From Clostridia bacterium (GTDB lineage: Bacteria; Bacillota; Clostridia; Oscillospirales; Acutalibacteraceae): a DNA stretch of 45,776 nt. The notes beneath the pieces were generated by a model, which saw only the letters and a list, made by a program, of their open reading frames with translations, did no database searches and was not told where the DNA came from. The DNA is taken from NCBI GenBank assembly GCA_017440965.1, contig JAFSGH010000048.1, positions 1 to 45,776 on the forward strand. The letters are read 5' to 3'. Below, piece by piece: positions 22,940-30,106 of the stretch. The position numbers and the translations under genes are program-made. The stretch's first letter is position 1, and every line of letters starts with the position of its first letter.

Positions 22940-23020
22940 CATTTCAACCACATCTCCTACAGAAAGCACGCTTTCCTGCCGGGAACAACAAGCTTATAGT
23001 AAGACCTTTCCATTAAAGTC

Positions 23021-23057
23021 AAAAAAGCATCCGACTTTCATTTGTCGGATGCTTTTT
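23021..23057. terminator. Bidirectional terminator, mainly for glycyl-tRNA synthetase
   Basis: AAAAAAGCATCCGAC (23021-23035) and GTCGGATGCTTTTT (23043-23056) form a long stem with A and T runs at the outside. It lies 3 bp after the glyS stop on the minus strand. Confidence 0.92.
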
Positions 23058-23059
23058 CA

Positions 23060-24442
23060 TTAAAATTCAAGCTTTGCGGAGATATATGCCTCAAGCTCGC
23101 TTATGGGAAGTCTTACCTGCTCCATGGTGTCACGGTCTCTTACTGTTACACAGCCGTCCTCTTCGGAATCGAAGTCGTAGGTAATGCAGAAGGGAGTACC
23201 GATCTCATCCTGTCTTCTGTAACGCTTACCGATTGAGCCTGCATCATCGAATTCGCACATAAACTTCTTCTGAAGTGAATGGAATACCTTTTCTGCACTC
23301 TCATTGAGCTTCTTTGAAAGAGGAAGCACTGCACACTTATAGGGAGCAAGTGCGGGATGGAAGTGAAGAACAACTCTTGTGTCGTTCTTTTCTGCATCAA
23401 CGACCTCTTCGTCATATGCCTCTGTCATAAGAGCAAGGAAAAGACGCTCAACACCGAGAGAGGGCTCAATAACATAAGGAATATATCTTTCGTTTGTTGT
23501 AGGATCAAAATAGTCAAGAGTCTTGCCTGAGGTATTGATATGCTGAGTAAGATCATAGTCTGTTCTGTCAGCAACGCCCCAGAGCTCGCCCCAACCGAAG
23601 GGGAAAAGATATTCAAAGTCGGTTGTTGCCTTTGAATAGAAGCAAAGCTCATCTGCATCGTGATCGCGAAGTCTCAGGTTTTCTTCCTTCATACCGAGAC
23701 TATAGAGCCAGTCACGGCAATAAGCTCTCCAGTAATTGAACCACTCAAGGTCTGTACCGGGCTTGCAGAAGAATTCAAGCTCCATCTGCTCAAACTCACG
23801 GACACGGAAAATGAAGTTACCGGGAGTTATCTCATTTCTGAAGGACTTACCGATCTGAGCAACACCGAAGGGAACCTTTCTTCTGGTGGTTCTCTGAATA
23901 TTTGCGAAGTTTACGAAAATACCCTGAGCTGTTTCAGGACGAAGATATATCTCATTCTTGCTGTCCTCTGTTACGCCCTGGAAGGTCTTGAACATAAGAT
24001 TAAACTGTCTGATATCGGTAAAATTGTGCTTTCCGCAATCGGGACAGGGAATATTCTTTTCCTTGATATAATCTGTCATCTGCTGGTTTGTCCAGCCGGC
24101 AACATTTGTTCCGTCAAAATCCTCGATAAGATTGTCTGCTCTGTGTCTTGTCTTACATTCCTTACAGTCCATAAGAGGATCGGAGAAGCCGCCGAGATGG
24201 CCTGAAGCTACCCATGTCTGAGGATTCATAAGAATAGCTGAGTCAAGACCTACATTATAGGGATTTTCCTGAACGAATTTTTTAAGCCATGCTTTTTTGA
24301 TATTATTTTTAAGCTCTACACCGAGAGGACCGTAATCCCAGGTGTTTGAAAGACCGCCGTAGATTTCACTGCCTGCAAAAACAAAGCCTCTGCCCTTACA
24401 GAGAGTTACTATTTTTTCCATAGTTTTTTCAGTATTTTTCAT
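23060..24442 (-). CDS. glyS: Glycyl-tRNA synthetase, homodimeric type
   Basis: A 460-residue class II synthetase of the single-chain alpha2 type, as found in many Firmicutes, archaea and eukaryotes rather than the GlyQ/GlyS alpha2beta2 type. Signatures are [20 protein letters not shown] near the N-terminus, a Cys zinc-like insert (C-K-E-C ... C-P-D-C-G-K-H), [38 protein letters not shown] and the C-terminal anticodon domain ([33 protein letters not shown]). ATG 24442 is chosen because GGAGGAGG precedes it by eight bases; the TTG at 24448 lies inside that spacer. The short leader has no T-box. Confidence 0.96.
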   Translation of the reverse strand: MKNTEKTMEKIVTLCKGRGFVFAGSEIYGGLSNTWDYGPLGVELKNNIKKAWLKKFVQENPYNVGLDSAILMNPQTWVASGHLGGFSDPLMDCKECKTRHRADNLIEDFDGTNVAGWTNQQMTDYIKEKNIPCPDCGKHNFTDIRQFNLMFKTFQGVTEDSKNEIYLRPETAQGIFVNFANIQRTTRRKVPFGVAQIGKSFRNEITPGNFIFRVREFEQMELEFFCKPGTDLEWFNYWRAYCRDWLYSLGMKEENLRLRDHDADELCFYSKATTDFEYLFPFGWGELWGVADRTDYDLTQHINTSGKTLDYFDPTTNERYIPYVIEPSLGVERLFLALMTEAYDEEVVDAEKNDTRVVLHFHPALAPYKCAVLPLSKKLNESAEKVFHSLQKKFMCEFDDAGSIGKRYRRQDEIGTPFCITYDFDSEEDGCVTVRDRDTMEQVRLPISELEAYISAKLEF

Positions 24443-24472
24443 AAACAAGTCCTCCTCCTTTTACAGACTTTC

Positions 24473-24501
24473 ATTTTACCAAAATATTTTTAATAAGTCA
24501 A
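24473..24501 (-). promoter_or_regulatory. Sigma-A promoter of glyS
   Basis: Minus strand TTGACT (24501-24496), 17-bp spacer, TAAAAT (24478-24473). It lies back-to-back with the UPF0340 promoter, with the two -35 boxes 5 bp apart. Confidence 0.8.
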
Positions 24502-24506
24502 TAATA

Positions 24507-24535
24507 TTGACTTGCAAACTTTGTAGATATATAAT
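24507..24535 (+). promoter_or_regulatory. Sigma-A promoter of the UPF0340 gene
   Basis: TTGACT (24507-24512), 17-bp spacer, TATAAT (24530-24535). The short leader runs to ATG 24554. Confidence 0.85.
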
Positions 24536-24553
24536 AAATATGAGGTGTTAATT

Positions 24554-25105
24554 ATGGACAGATTTACTGAAATTAAAGCTGCAGCAAAAAAAACTGCAGA
24601 AGAGATAATAGAAAAAGGCAGCCTTACAAGGGGAAATATCCTCGTAGTCGGCTGCTCAACAAGTGAGGTCATGGGCTCAAAAATAGGCACTGACTCAAAT
24701 TACGAGACCGCAACGGCAATTTATGAGGGAATTAGTGAAGTCTGCGGAGAAAAAGGGATATTTATTGCCGCTCAGTGCTGTGAGCATCTCAATCGCGCAA
24801 TAATAATCGAAAAGGAAGCTATCGGAAATGCGCCTTTTTGCAATGTAGTCCCTCAGCCTAAGGCAGGCGGCTCCTTCGCAACAAACGCCTATAAACATTT
24901 TTCCTGTCCCGTTGCAGTTGAACACATAAAAGCAGATGCGGGAATAGATATAGGCTTTACGCTTATAGGAATGCATTTAAAGGAAGTGGCAGTTCCCGTA
25001 AGACTTCAGAATAATAAAATAGGTGAAGCGACGGTGCTTGCAGCAAGAACAAGAGCAAAATTCATCGGCGGATGCCGTGCTGTATATGACGATGATCTCC
25101 TGTAA
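24554..25105 (+). CDS. UPF0340 / TIGR01440 family protein (YwlG-like)
   Basis: A 183-residue cytoplasmic protein, full family length. Characteristic blocks are GNILVVGCSTSEVMGSKIGT, GIFIAAQCCEHLNRAIIIEK, VVPQPKAGGSFATNAYKHF, DAGIDIGFTLIGMHLKEVAV and AARTRAKFIGGCRAVYDD. The family has a conserved fold but no established activity. ATG 24554 is chosen because GAGGTG (24542-24547) would overlap the GTG at 24545. Its stop is directly adjacent to the stop of the converging FkbM gene, leaving no room for a terminator. Confidence 0.93.
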   Translation: MDRFTEIKAAAKKTAEEIIEKGSLTRGNILVVGCSTSEVMGSKIGTDSNYETATAIYEGISEVCGEKGIFIAAQCCEHLNRAIIIEKEAIGNAPFCNVVPQPKAGGSFATNAYKHFSCPVAVEHIKADAGIDIGFTLIGMHLKEVAVPVRLQNNKIGEATVLAARTRAKFIGGCRAVYDDDLL

Positions 25106-26194
25106 TCATTTTTCCGGAACAAAAATAAACTCTGTTTCCCATGCGGGTATGCCTTTATAATGCCGCATATATAATCTGTAATTATTATTTATAGAAAAGA
25201 CCTTAAGAGGGATAGTAAAATAATCCTCACTTCTGTGGTAACAAGAAATAAACATCAGAGGATTTCTTTCTCTTATGGTCCTTTCTGCCCCCTGAAGTGC
25301 TTTAAGCTCATTGCCCTCCACATCGAATTTTATTATCAGCTGTCCGTTTTCGGGCAGCCTCTCTTTTTCCGTTATAGTGTCGATTCGCACAGCATCAACA
25401 GCGATCTTACCCTTTTCGCTTTCATGGGCTCCCCTGCCCTTGTTGTTGTCAAGAAGTACCCTTTCATCCCTGTCACTTATAAGGGCATTGATCAATGTGA
25501 TATTTTTTATATCTGCCGTATTCTCAGTAAGCTTTCTGAAATTTCTCTTATCAGGCTCAACGGCAATTATCCTGTCGTAAGAATACCTTTTACTGAATTT
25601 CGTCGCTGTATCACCGTTATATGCTCCGAGGTCTATATAAATACTGTTTTCCGAAACGGTGAATAAGCCTTCGTTGCTGTATTCGCAGTCAAAAAGATTA
25701 TCTATCCTGCCCGTCAGCTTGAATTCGGTGAGCTTATCAAAGGTTTCTCTGCTTTTTTCGTCGGACAGCATTTTTCTTACCGTAACAAGCTCATCCCTAT
25801 ACTCATAAAAAAAACTGCTGTCAAAAACATTATCTCCGAAAACGGGCACATCGGGAGCGAGCACTTCGTTCTCCCGCCTCAGGTCATTCACAAAGCTCAG
25901 CACCTCTTCTCTTGCCGAGCCGAAGCACATAAGAATAAGCATACGGGGAAATTCTTTTTTAAGCGTTTCAATATCTGACACCCTATATCCTCTGAAATAA
26001 CGGTCGCGGACAAAGGCGGCACTTGAAAAAATACCGCTTATCCTAATATTTTCTCTTTCGAGAATATCAATTATCCTGTCTGCACCGTTGCCCGTTCCGT
26101 ATAAAACTACAGGCAATTCTTCATTTTTAAGCCTTTGCCATATATCGGTGCAGACTGTATTCCTATTATATATTCCGCAAATATTTTCTTTCAT
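25106..26194 (-). CDS. FkbM-family methyltransferase with N-terminal nucleotide-binding-like domain
   Basis: A 362-residue protein. The N-terminal ~130 residues (LPVVLYGTGNGADRIIDILE, RYFRGYRVSDIETLKKEFPR, LILMCFGSAREEV) look like the PglD_N/Rossmann regulatory domain that often precedes sugar-modifying enzymes. The C-terminal ~190 residues are an FkbM SAM-dependent methyltransferase: YIDLGAYNGDTATKF (SAM loop), IIAVEPDKRNFRKLTEN, then IIKFDVEGNELKALQGAE. Such enzymes O-methylate glycans or polyketides. The gene follows the four-peptide locus on the same strand, separated by a strong terminator, so co-regulation is possible but not shown. Confidence 0.88.
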   Translation of the reverse strand: MKENICGIYNRNTVCTDIWQRLKNEELPVVLYGTGNGADRIIDILERENIRISGIFSSAAFVRDRYFRGYRVSDIETLKKEFPRMLILMCFGSAREEVLSFVNDLRRENEVLAPDVPVFGDNVFDSSFFYEYRDELVTVRKMLSDEKSRETFDKLTEFKLTGRIDNLFDCEYSNEGLFTVSENSIYIDLGAYNGDTATKFSKRYSYDRIIAVEPDKRNFRKLTENTADIKNITLINALISDRDERVLLDNNKGRGAHESEKGKIAVDAVRIDTITEKERLPENGQLIIKFDVEGNELKALQGAERTIRERNPLMFISCYHRSEDYFTIPLKVFSINNNYRLYMRHYKGIPAWETEFIFVPEK

Positions 26195-26271
26195 GCTTAT
26201 TCCCCGTACTTTTTTTCTTTATTCTATCACAAATAAACGCATCTGAAAAGGAAAATAATGGAAATCAGGCA

Positions 26272-26309
26272 ACAAAAAAAAGCCCCTGTTAAGGAGCTTT
26301 TTTTTAATT
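26272..26309. terminator. Bidirectional terminator downstream of the small-peptide genes
   Basis: AAGCCCCT and AGGAGCTT form a hairpin (26280-26299) with a single mismatch, flanked by AAAAAAA and TTTTTTTT, giving U-tracts on both strands. It separates the peptide transcript from the FkbM gene. Confidence 0.88.
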
Positions 26310-26332
26310 ATGCATAATTTTTAATATAAAAA

Positions 26333-26479
26333 TTATAATGTTTCAGCCTCGTCATCAGTAAGAGGAAGGTTGCTGGGATCCTCATAACCGGGCTTCTTAA
26401 CGATTGATGCCATGATTGTCTCAATAGCAGCGATAAGGCTCTCGATAAAGCCAACGATATCCTTAATGATCTGTTCCAT
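26333..26479 (-). CDS. Small amphipathic peptide 1 of a four-gene tandem (48 aa)
   Basis: A 48-codon gene read on the minus strand, with GAGGTG centred about 12 bases before the ATG. Residues 2-29 (EQIIKDIVGFIESL, then IAAIETIMASIVKK) make an amphipathic hydrophobic helix. The tail PGYEDPSNLPLTDDEAETL is acidic and has three prolines. There is no Cys, Trp, signal peptide or lipobox. It shares a D-I-V-x-F-I block with peptide 3. It is the last of four similar units before a terminator. I do not recognise a family. Independent ribosome binding sites and regular spacing with the other three units make non-coding chance very unlikely. Confidence 0.82.
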   Translation of the reverse strand: MEQIIKDIVGFIESLIAAIETIMASIVKKPGYEDPSNLPLTDDEAETL

Positions 26480-26530
26480 TACTTAGGGCACCTCTTTTCA
26501 TTAATAAAATTAAATAAAATTAAAGGTAAA

Positions 26531-26662
26531 TTATTCACCTGTGATTTCACCAATAGCTGCGTCGAAATCTGTGTTATCGAACCAAGCCTTAGTCTGCTTA
26601 ATCATCTCTACGATCTTAACTAAGAGAGCTTCAAGCCATGCGAAAAAGCCGTTTTCTAACAT
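26531..26662 (-). CDS. Small amphipathic peptide 2 of a four-gene tandem (43 aa)
   Basis: A 43-codon minus-strand gene with GAGGTGC about ten bases upstream of the ATG. Sequence blocks are LENGFFAWLEALLVK, IVEMIKQTKAWF and an acidic ending DNTDFDAAIGEITGE. The helix is rich in Leu, Ile, Trp and Lys on alternating faces. It is the shortest of the four and resembles peptide 4 by the W-L-x-x-L motif. The unit lies 51 bp upstream of peptide 1 with no terminator in between, so they share a transcript. Function unknown. Confidence 0.82.
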   Translation of the reverse strand: MLENGFFAWLEALLVKIVEMIKQTKAWFDNTDFDAAIGEITGE

Positions 26663-26711
26663 TTCTGTTGCACCTCGCTTCTTTTTAGAATTAAAAATAA
26701 ATTAAATAGAA

Positions 26712-26852
26712 TTATTCGATACCTTCTACATCTTCAGCATTGAATTCAAGGTCTGTCTTGAAGCCAGCGATAAATCTCTTGAGATTAGCTGTAGCTCTCT
26801 TGATGAAAGCAACGATATCATCGATGATCTTTGTGATCTTCTCAAAATCCAT
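26712..26852 (-). CDS. Small amphipathic peptide 3 of a four-gene tandem (46 aa)
   Basis: A 46-codon minus-strand gene; AAAAGAGGTGC precedes the ATG, almost identical to the leader of peptide 1. Blocks are MDFEKITKIIDDIVAFIK, RATANLKRFIAGF, and an acidic tail KTDLEFNAEDVEGIE. It carries the most basic helix of the set (K18, R19, K25, R26) followed by six acidic residues in the last thirteen. The gap to peptide 2 is 49 bp. Function unknown. Confidence 0.82.
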   Translation of the reverse strand: MDFEKITKIIDDIVAFIKRATANLKRFIAGFKTDLEFNAEDVEGIE

Positions 26853-26900
26853 TATGTGCACCTCTTTTCATAGTTAATAAATAAGTTTTGTCTGAATAAA

Positions 26901-27035
26901 TTATTCAGCAGCACCAGTTGTAACTTCTTCTGCAGAACCGAAGTTAACCTTAAGGAAGTCAAATGCCTCCATGATTGTCTTGATGAGCTCCTTGAGCCAT
27001 TCACCAAGGTATTCAGCAAGCTTAGCTACGTCCAT
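26901..27035 (-). CDS. Small amphipathic peptide 4 of a four-gene tandem (44 aa), promoter-proximal
   Basis: A 44-codon minus-strand gene, the first of the transcript. GTGAGGTC precedes the ATG. Blocks are MDVAKLAEYLGEWLKELI, KTIMEAFDFLKVNF, and a tail GSAEEVTTGAAE. It has the same layout as the others: a short polar start, about 28 residues of amphipathic helix, and an acidic Cys-free tail. Its leader is about 55 nt from the predicted start site. Codons are those favoured by strongly expressed genes here (ATC, AAG, CTT, GGT), which suggests high expression; function unknown. Confidence 0.82.
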   Translation of the reverse strand: MDVAKLAEYLGEWLKELIKTIMEAFDFLKVNFGSAEEVTTGAAE

Positions 27036-27097
27036 TATTCTGACCTCACTTTCGTTAAAAAATTATATAAGCTACCCTTGGGATATCTTACAGCAAT

Positions 27098-27126
27098 ATA
27101 TTACCAAAGTGAAAAACAAATTTCAA
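27098..27126 (-). promoter_or_regulatory. Sigma-A promoter of the four-peptide operon
   Basis: Minus strand TTGAAA (27126-27121), 17-bp spacer, TAATAT (27103-27098). Predicted start near 27091. No other promoter-like pair was seen between the four genes. Confidence 0.75.
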
Positions 27127-27147
27127 GAGTTTTTTTAAGCATTTTAC

Positions 27148-27182
27148 AATGTTTACATTTATAACAAAATGTTGTAAACATT
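27148..27182. promoter_or_regulatory. Inverted repeat just upstream of the peptide promoter, candidate activator site
   Basis: AATGTTTACA (27148-27157) and TGTAAACATT (27173-27182) are perfect inverted ten-mers separated by 15 bp. They lie 22-56 bp upstream of the -35 box, where activators commonly bind. No regulator gene is adjacent. Confidence 0.6.
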
Positions 27183-27462
27183 CAGGCAAAAAAACTCGGA
27201 ATTTAACCGTTGTTTATCCACACAGTGTCGTTTTTCTCTGAAATTTGTTCATTTTTCGGCTTCAATTGTTAACAAATTGTTTCTAAAAAGAAGAATTCTT
27301 TTTAAATTCGGTAATGTTTTGTTTTACATATTATGTTGTTTTTCAGAGAATCTTCAAGCCACAGCAGAACCAAAAAAAATGTGCAAAATTATGAACTAAA
27401 CAGAGAAAAGGCTCTGCTGTCATATATGATATATATTTTATTGATAAACTAAGGCTTATTTC
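27183..27462. other. Non-coding AT-rich region upstream of ychF
   Basis: No ORF with a ribosome binding site was found on either strand. It holds the palindrome TTGTTAACAA (near 27267), a short AT-rich hairpin TAAAAAGAA/TTCTTTTTA (about 27284-27304), and a longer inverted repeat ACAGCAGAACC (27361-27371) with GGCTCTGCTGT (27410-27420), one mismatch, with a 38-nt loop. A small RNA is possible but not supported by any clear promoter-terminator pair. Confidence 0.45.
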
Positions 27463-27491
27463 TTGCAAAGGATAAAAAACTGTGATATTAT
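27463..27491 (+). promoter_or_regulatory. Sigma-A promoter of ychF
   Basis: TTGCAA (27463-27468), 17-bp spacer, TATTAT (27486-27491). It shares the exact AAAAAACTGTGATAT 15-mer with the rpe promoter. Confidence 0.8.
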
Positions 27492-27525
27492 AAGATGTAT
27501 TTTGATAATAAAGAGGTAAAATTTT

Positions 27526-28620
27526 ATGAAACTCGGTATTGTAGGCTTACCAAATGTAGGTAAAAGTACACTTTTCAATGCACTTACAAACGCAGGTGCT
27601 CAGGCGGCAAACTATGCGTTTTGCACCATAGAGCCCAATGTAGGCGTTGTTGCTGTTCCCGATTACAGAATAGATAAGCTGGCTGAGATGTATTCCCCCG
27701 ACAAAATAACTCCCGCTACGATCGAATTCGTTGACATCGCAGGTCTTGTAAAGGGAGCATCAAAGGGCGAAGGGCTCGGAAATAAATTCCTTTCTCATAT
27801 CAGAGAGGTCGATGCTATTATTCATGTTGTACGCTGCTTTGAAAATGATGACATTATGCATGTTGACGGCGAGATCGATCCCGTAAGAGATATAGAGACC
27901 ATCAATCTTGAGCTTATTCTTTCCGACGCGGAGATATTACAGAGAAGAATTGACCGTGACACAAAGGCAATGAAGGGTGACAAGTCCCTTGCAGGCGATG
28001 TTCAGTTCTTCACCTATCTCAAGGAGCAGCTTGATAACGCAGTAAACGCAAGAGCTGTCGAGATGACAGACGATCAGAGAGAGCTTATGGCTTCCGTTGC
28101 ACTTCTTTCCTCAAAGCCCGTTATATATGCTTGTAATATGAGCGAAGAGGATTTTGCGGGAGAGCTCACTGACAACAAGTATTTTACAAAGGTAAAGGAA
28201 ATTGCCGCCGCAGAGGGCAGTGAGGTGCTTCCCATCTGTGCTGAGCTTGAGGCACAGATCGCTGAGCTTTCGGGAGAAGAAAAGGAAATGTTCTTAGGAG
28301 AGCTCGGAATCGAAAAGGGCGGTCTTGACCTTCTTATTCAGAAGAGCTATGATCTTCTCGGACTTATGTCTTATCTTACTGCAGGCAAGCCCGAGGTAAG
28401 AGCCTGGACCATCAAAAAGGGCACAAAGGCTCCTCAGGCAGCAGGAAAGATCCATTCCGACTTTGAAAGAGGCTTTATCAGAGCAGAGGTCATCTCCTTT
28501 GATGATCTTATGGAAAACGGCTCAATGGCTGCCGCAAAAGAAAAGGGCCTTGTACGAAGCGAAGGAAAGGAATATGTGATGCAGGACGGAGATATCGTTC
28601 TCTTCAGATTCAATGTTTGA
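27526..28620 (+). CDS. ychF: Redox-regulated ATPase YchF (Obg family)
   Basis: A 364-residue P-loop protein. G1 is GLPNVGKSTLF (residues 7-17), G3 is DIAGLVKGASKGEGLGNKFL (about 68-87), and the NxxE specificity motif is CNMSEED-like (about 205) instead of NKxD, consistent with ATP over GTP. The C-terminal TGS domain ends with YVMQDGDIVLFRFNV. YchF binds ribosomes and is linked to translation and oxidative stress response. AAGAGG at 27510-27515 is the ribosome binding site. Its last bases overlap the start of the next gene. Confidence 0.97.
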   Translation: MKLGIVGLPNVGKSTLFNALTNAGAQAANYAFCTIEPNVGVVAVPDYRIDKLAEMYSPDKITPATIEFVDIAGLVKGASKGEGLGNKFLSHIREVDAIIHVVRCFENDDIMHVDGEIDPVRDIETINLELILSDAEILQRRIDRDTKAMKGDKSLAGDVQFFTYLKEQLDNAVNARAVEMTDDQRELMASVALLSSKPVIYACNMSEEDFAGELTDNKYFTKVKEIAAAEGSEVLPICAELEAQIAELSGEEKEMFLGELGIEKGGLDLLIQKSYDLLGLMSYLTAGKPEVRAWTIKKGTKAPQAAGKIHSDFERGFIRAEVISFDDLMENGSMAAAKEKGLVRSEGKEYVMQDGDIVLFRFNV

Positions 28621-28972
28621 TATGAATAACACAGGAACAGGCAGAATTGCTCCGGAGGATACGGAGGAATTCATAGAAATAACAGTACATTTTGAAGGCG
28701 ATGAGGTCACTGCCGCAGAATATACCTGCTCAGAGGATGAGACTATAGAGGATTGTGCCGAAACCGTGTGCAGAATGATAAAATACCACACGGCTGAGGA
28801 TATAATGCAGGTCACAAATAATGTTGTTTTTTATAACACAAAAAATGAAATTCCCCGCAGCAAGCTTTATCTCGGTGCTATGGCTGTAATGGCGGCTAAG
28901 AGAGCCGTTGCGGACTGGGGCAGAAAAAACGGCAGGAATTTTTCATCCCACGGCTCCTGCAGCTGTTATTAA
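28613..28972 (+). CDS. IscU/NifU-like small protein translationally coupled to ychF
   Basis: A 119-residue protein whose ATG (28613) overlaps the last 8 bp of ychF; an alternative ATG lies at 28622. The pattern FIEITVHFEGDEVTAAEYTC, then CAETVCRMIKYHTAEDIMQV, then KLYLGAMAVMAAKRAVADWG, recalls the order of strands and helices in IscU/NifU scaffolds, including the final R..x..A...A..D helix. The cysteines do not sit in the standard three positions: there are three in TC...DC...VC and a C-terminal SCSC. It may be a degenerate Fe-S scaffold or a distinct domain. No ribosome binding site is visible, so translation is probably coupled. Family assignment is tentative. Confidence 0.7.
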   Translation: MFDMNNTGTGRIAPEDTEEFIEITVHFEGDEVTAAEYTCSEDETIEDCAETVCRMIKYHTAEDIMQVTNNVVFYNTKNEIPRSKLYLGAMAVMAAKRAVADWGRKNGRNFSSHGSCSCY

Positions 28973-28979
28973 AATATCG

Positions 28980-29007
28980 GGAGACACTAAAATGTGTCTC
29001 CTTTTTT
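28980..29007 (+). terminator. Terminator of ychF operon
   Basis: GGAGACAC pairs with GTGTCTCC (28994-29001) and is followed by TTTTTT. It begins 8 bp after the stop. Confidence 0.93.
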
Positions 29008-29020
29008 GTTTATATTGCCG

Positions 29021-29049
29021 TTGAAAAATTCTGTTATTACTGATATATT
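29021..29049 (+). promoter_or_regulatory. Sigma-A promoter of esterase-transporter operon
   Basis: TTGAAA (29021-29026), 17-bp spacer, TATATT (29044-29049), 32 bp before ATG 29081. Confidence 0.75.
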
Positions 29050-29080
29050 AAAAGCAAGAAACAAGAAAAGAGGTGCTTAT

Positions 29081-30106
29081 ATGGAAATCAGACATTCAAA
29101 GCTGACTCAGATCAGAAGGCTGGAAGAAATGACTCCGTCAATGGTATTTGATCCTGCATCGGAAAGCCTTGAGCAATGGCAGAAAAAAGCAAAGGAAAAG
29201 CTTCGTGAGCTTCTGGGGCTTGATTACATAAAATGCGACAGCCTCATTGACATCGAATACAAAAAGGACTCTGAGCTTGGCACAGAGATACGCTTTACCT
29301 TTCAGAGTGAGGAGGGTGAATTTGCCCCTGCACATATCATAATTCCGAAAAATATCGAAAATAAAAAGCCTTCGGTAATGATATGCCTTCAGGGCCATTC
29401 CACAGGAATGCATATTTCCCTGGGCAGACCTAAATCCGAGGAGGATGAGGCATCTATCTCCTCGGGAGACAGAGATTTTGCCCGCCAATGCTTAAAGCAC
29501 GGCTTTGCCGCTGTTGTATTAGAGCAAAGATGCTTCGGGGAGAGAGGCGGCAACCCAAAGCCCGATTGCTACACGGCATCAATGACTGCTCTTCTTACGG
29601 GACACACAATACTCGGCGGGAGAGTGCTTGACATAATGCGTCTTATAGATGTGCTCGAGGAAAGCTTCAGTGATATTCTTGATACAGACAAAATTTTCTG
29701 TATGGGAAATTCGGGCGGCGGCACGGCAACATTTTATGCTGCGGCACTCGAAAAGAGAATAAAGGCGGCTATCCCCTCCTGTGCATTTGCTACCTTCTGC
29801 GGCTCTATCGGCTCTATGTTCCACTGTGCCTGCAACTTTGTACCGGGCATATCAAGGTATTTCGATATGGCGGAAATAGCAGGACTTATCGCACCGAGAC
29901 CTCTTGTTATAGTATCGGGAAAGGAAGACGGCATCTTCCCTCTTTCCACTGCAGAGCACGAATTTTCCAGACTGAAAAATATATACTATAATAATTCAGC
30001 CGCACCCGACAATACCGTTCATATAAAGGGTGACGGCGGGCACCGCTTCTATTCCGATCCCGCTTACAAAGAATTCTTGAGATTATTGGAGAGTAACGCT
30101 ATATGA
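29081..30106 (+). CDS. Alpha/beta hydrolase (acetyl-xylan esterase/dienelactone hydrolase-like)
   Basis: A 341-residue cytoplasmic hydrolase. The probable nucleophile is in GNSGGG (KIFCMGNSGGGTATFYAAA), the acid is Asp in SGKEDGIFP, and the base is His in DGGHRFYSD near the C-terminus. A HGFAAVVLEQRCFGERGG block precedes the nucleophile, as in large esterases of the PF12715 type. Activity is probably ester cleavage on acylated sugars; substrate unknown. AAGAGGTG (29067-29074) supports ATG 29081 over upstream in-frame codons. The stop overlaps the transporter start (ATGA), so they are co-translated and may import and deacylate a glycoside. Confidence 0.82.
   Translation: MEIRHSKLTQIRRLEEMTPSMVFDPASESLEQWQKKAKEKLRELLGLDYIKCDSLIDIEYKKDSELGTEIRFTFQSEEGEFAPAHIIIPKNIENKKPSVMICLQGHSTGMHISLGRPKSEEDEASISSGDRDFARQCLKHGFAAVVLEQRCFGERGGNPKPDCYTASMTALLTGHTILGGRVLDIMRLIDVLEESFSDILDTDKIFCMGNSGGGTATFYAAALEKRIKAAIPSCAFATFCGSIGSMFHCACNFVPGISRYFDMAEIAGLIAPRPLVIVSGKEDGIFPLSTAEHEFSRLKNIYYNNSAAPDNTVHIKGDGGHRFYSDPAYKEFLRLLESNAI

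Noticed and set aside
23660..24205. 181-codon plus-strand frame
   Set aside because: It lies wholly antisense to glycyl-tRNA synthetase, which has all family motifs.
24443..24553. T-box leader for glycyl-tRNA synthetase
   Set aside because: The space between the divergent promoters and the gene start is far too short and lacks the T-box sequence.
26333..27035. Leaderless bacteriocin cluster or type I toxins as a firm label for the four peptides
   Set aside because: The acidic tails and the absence of nearby immunity, export or antisense RNA genes do not support either label, so only the tandem small-gene call is kept.
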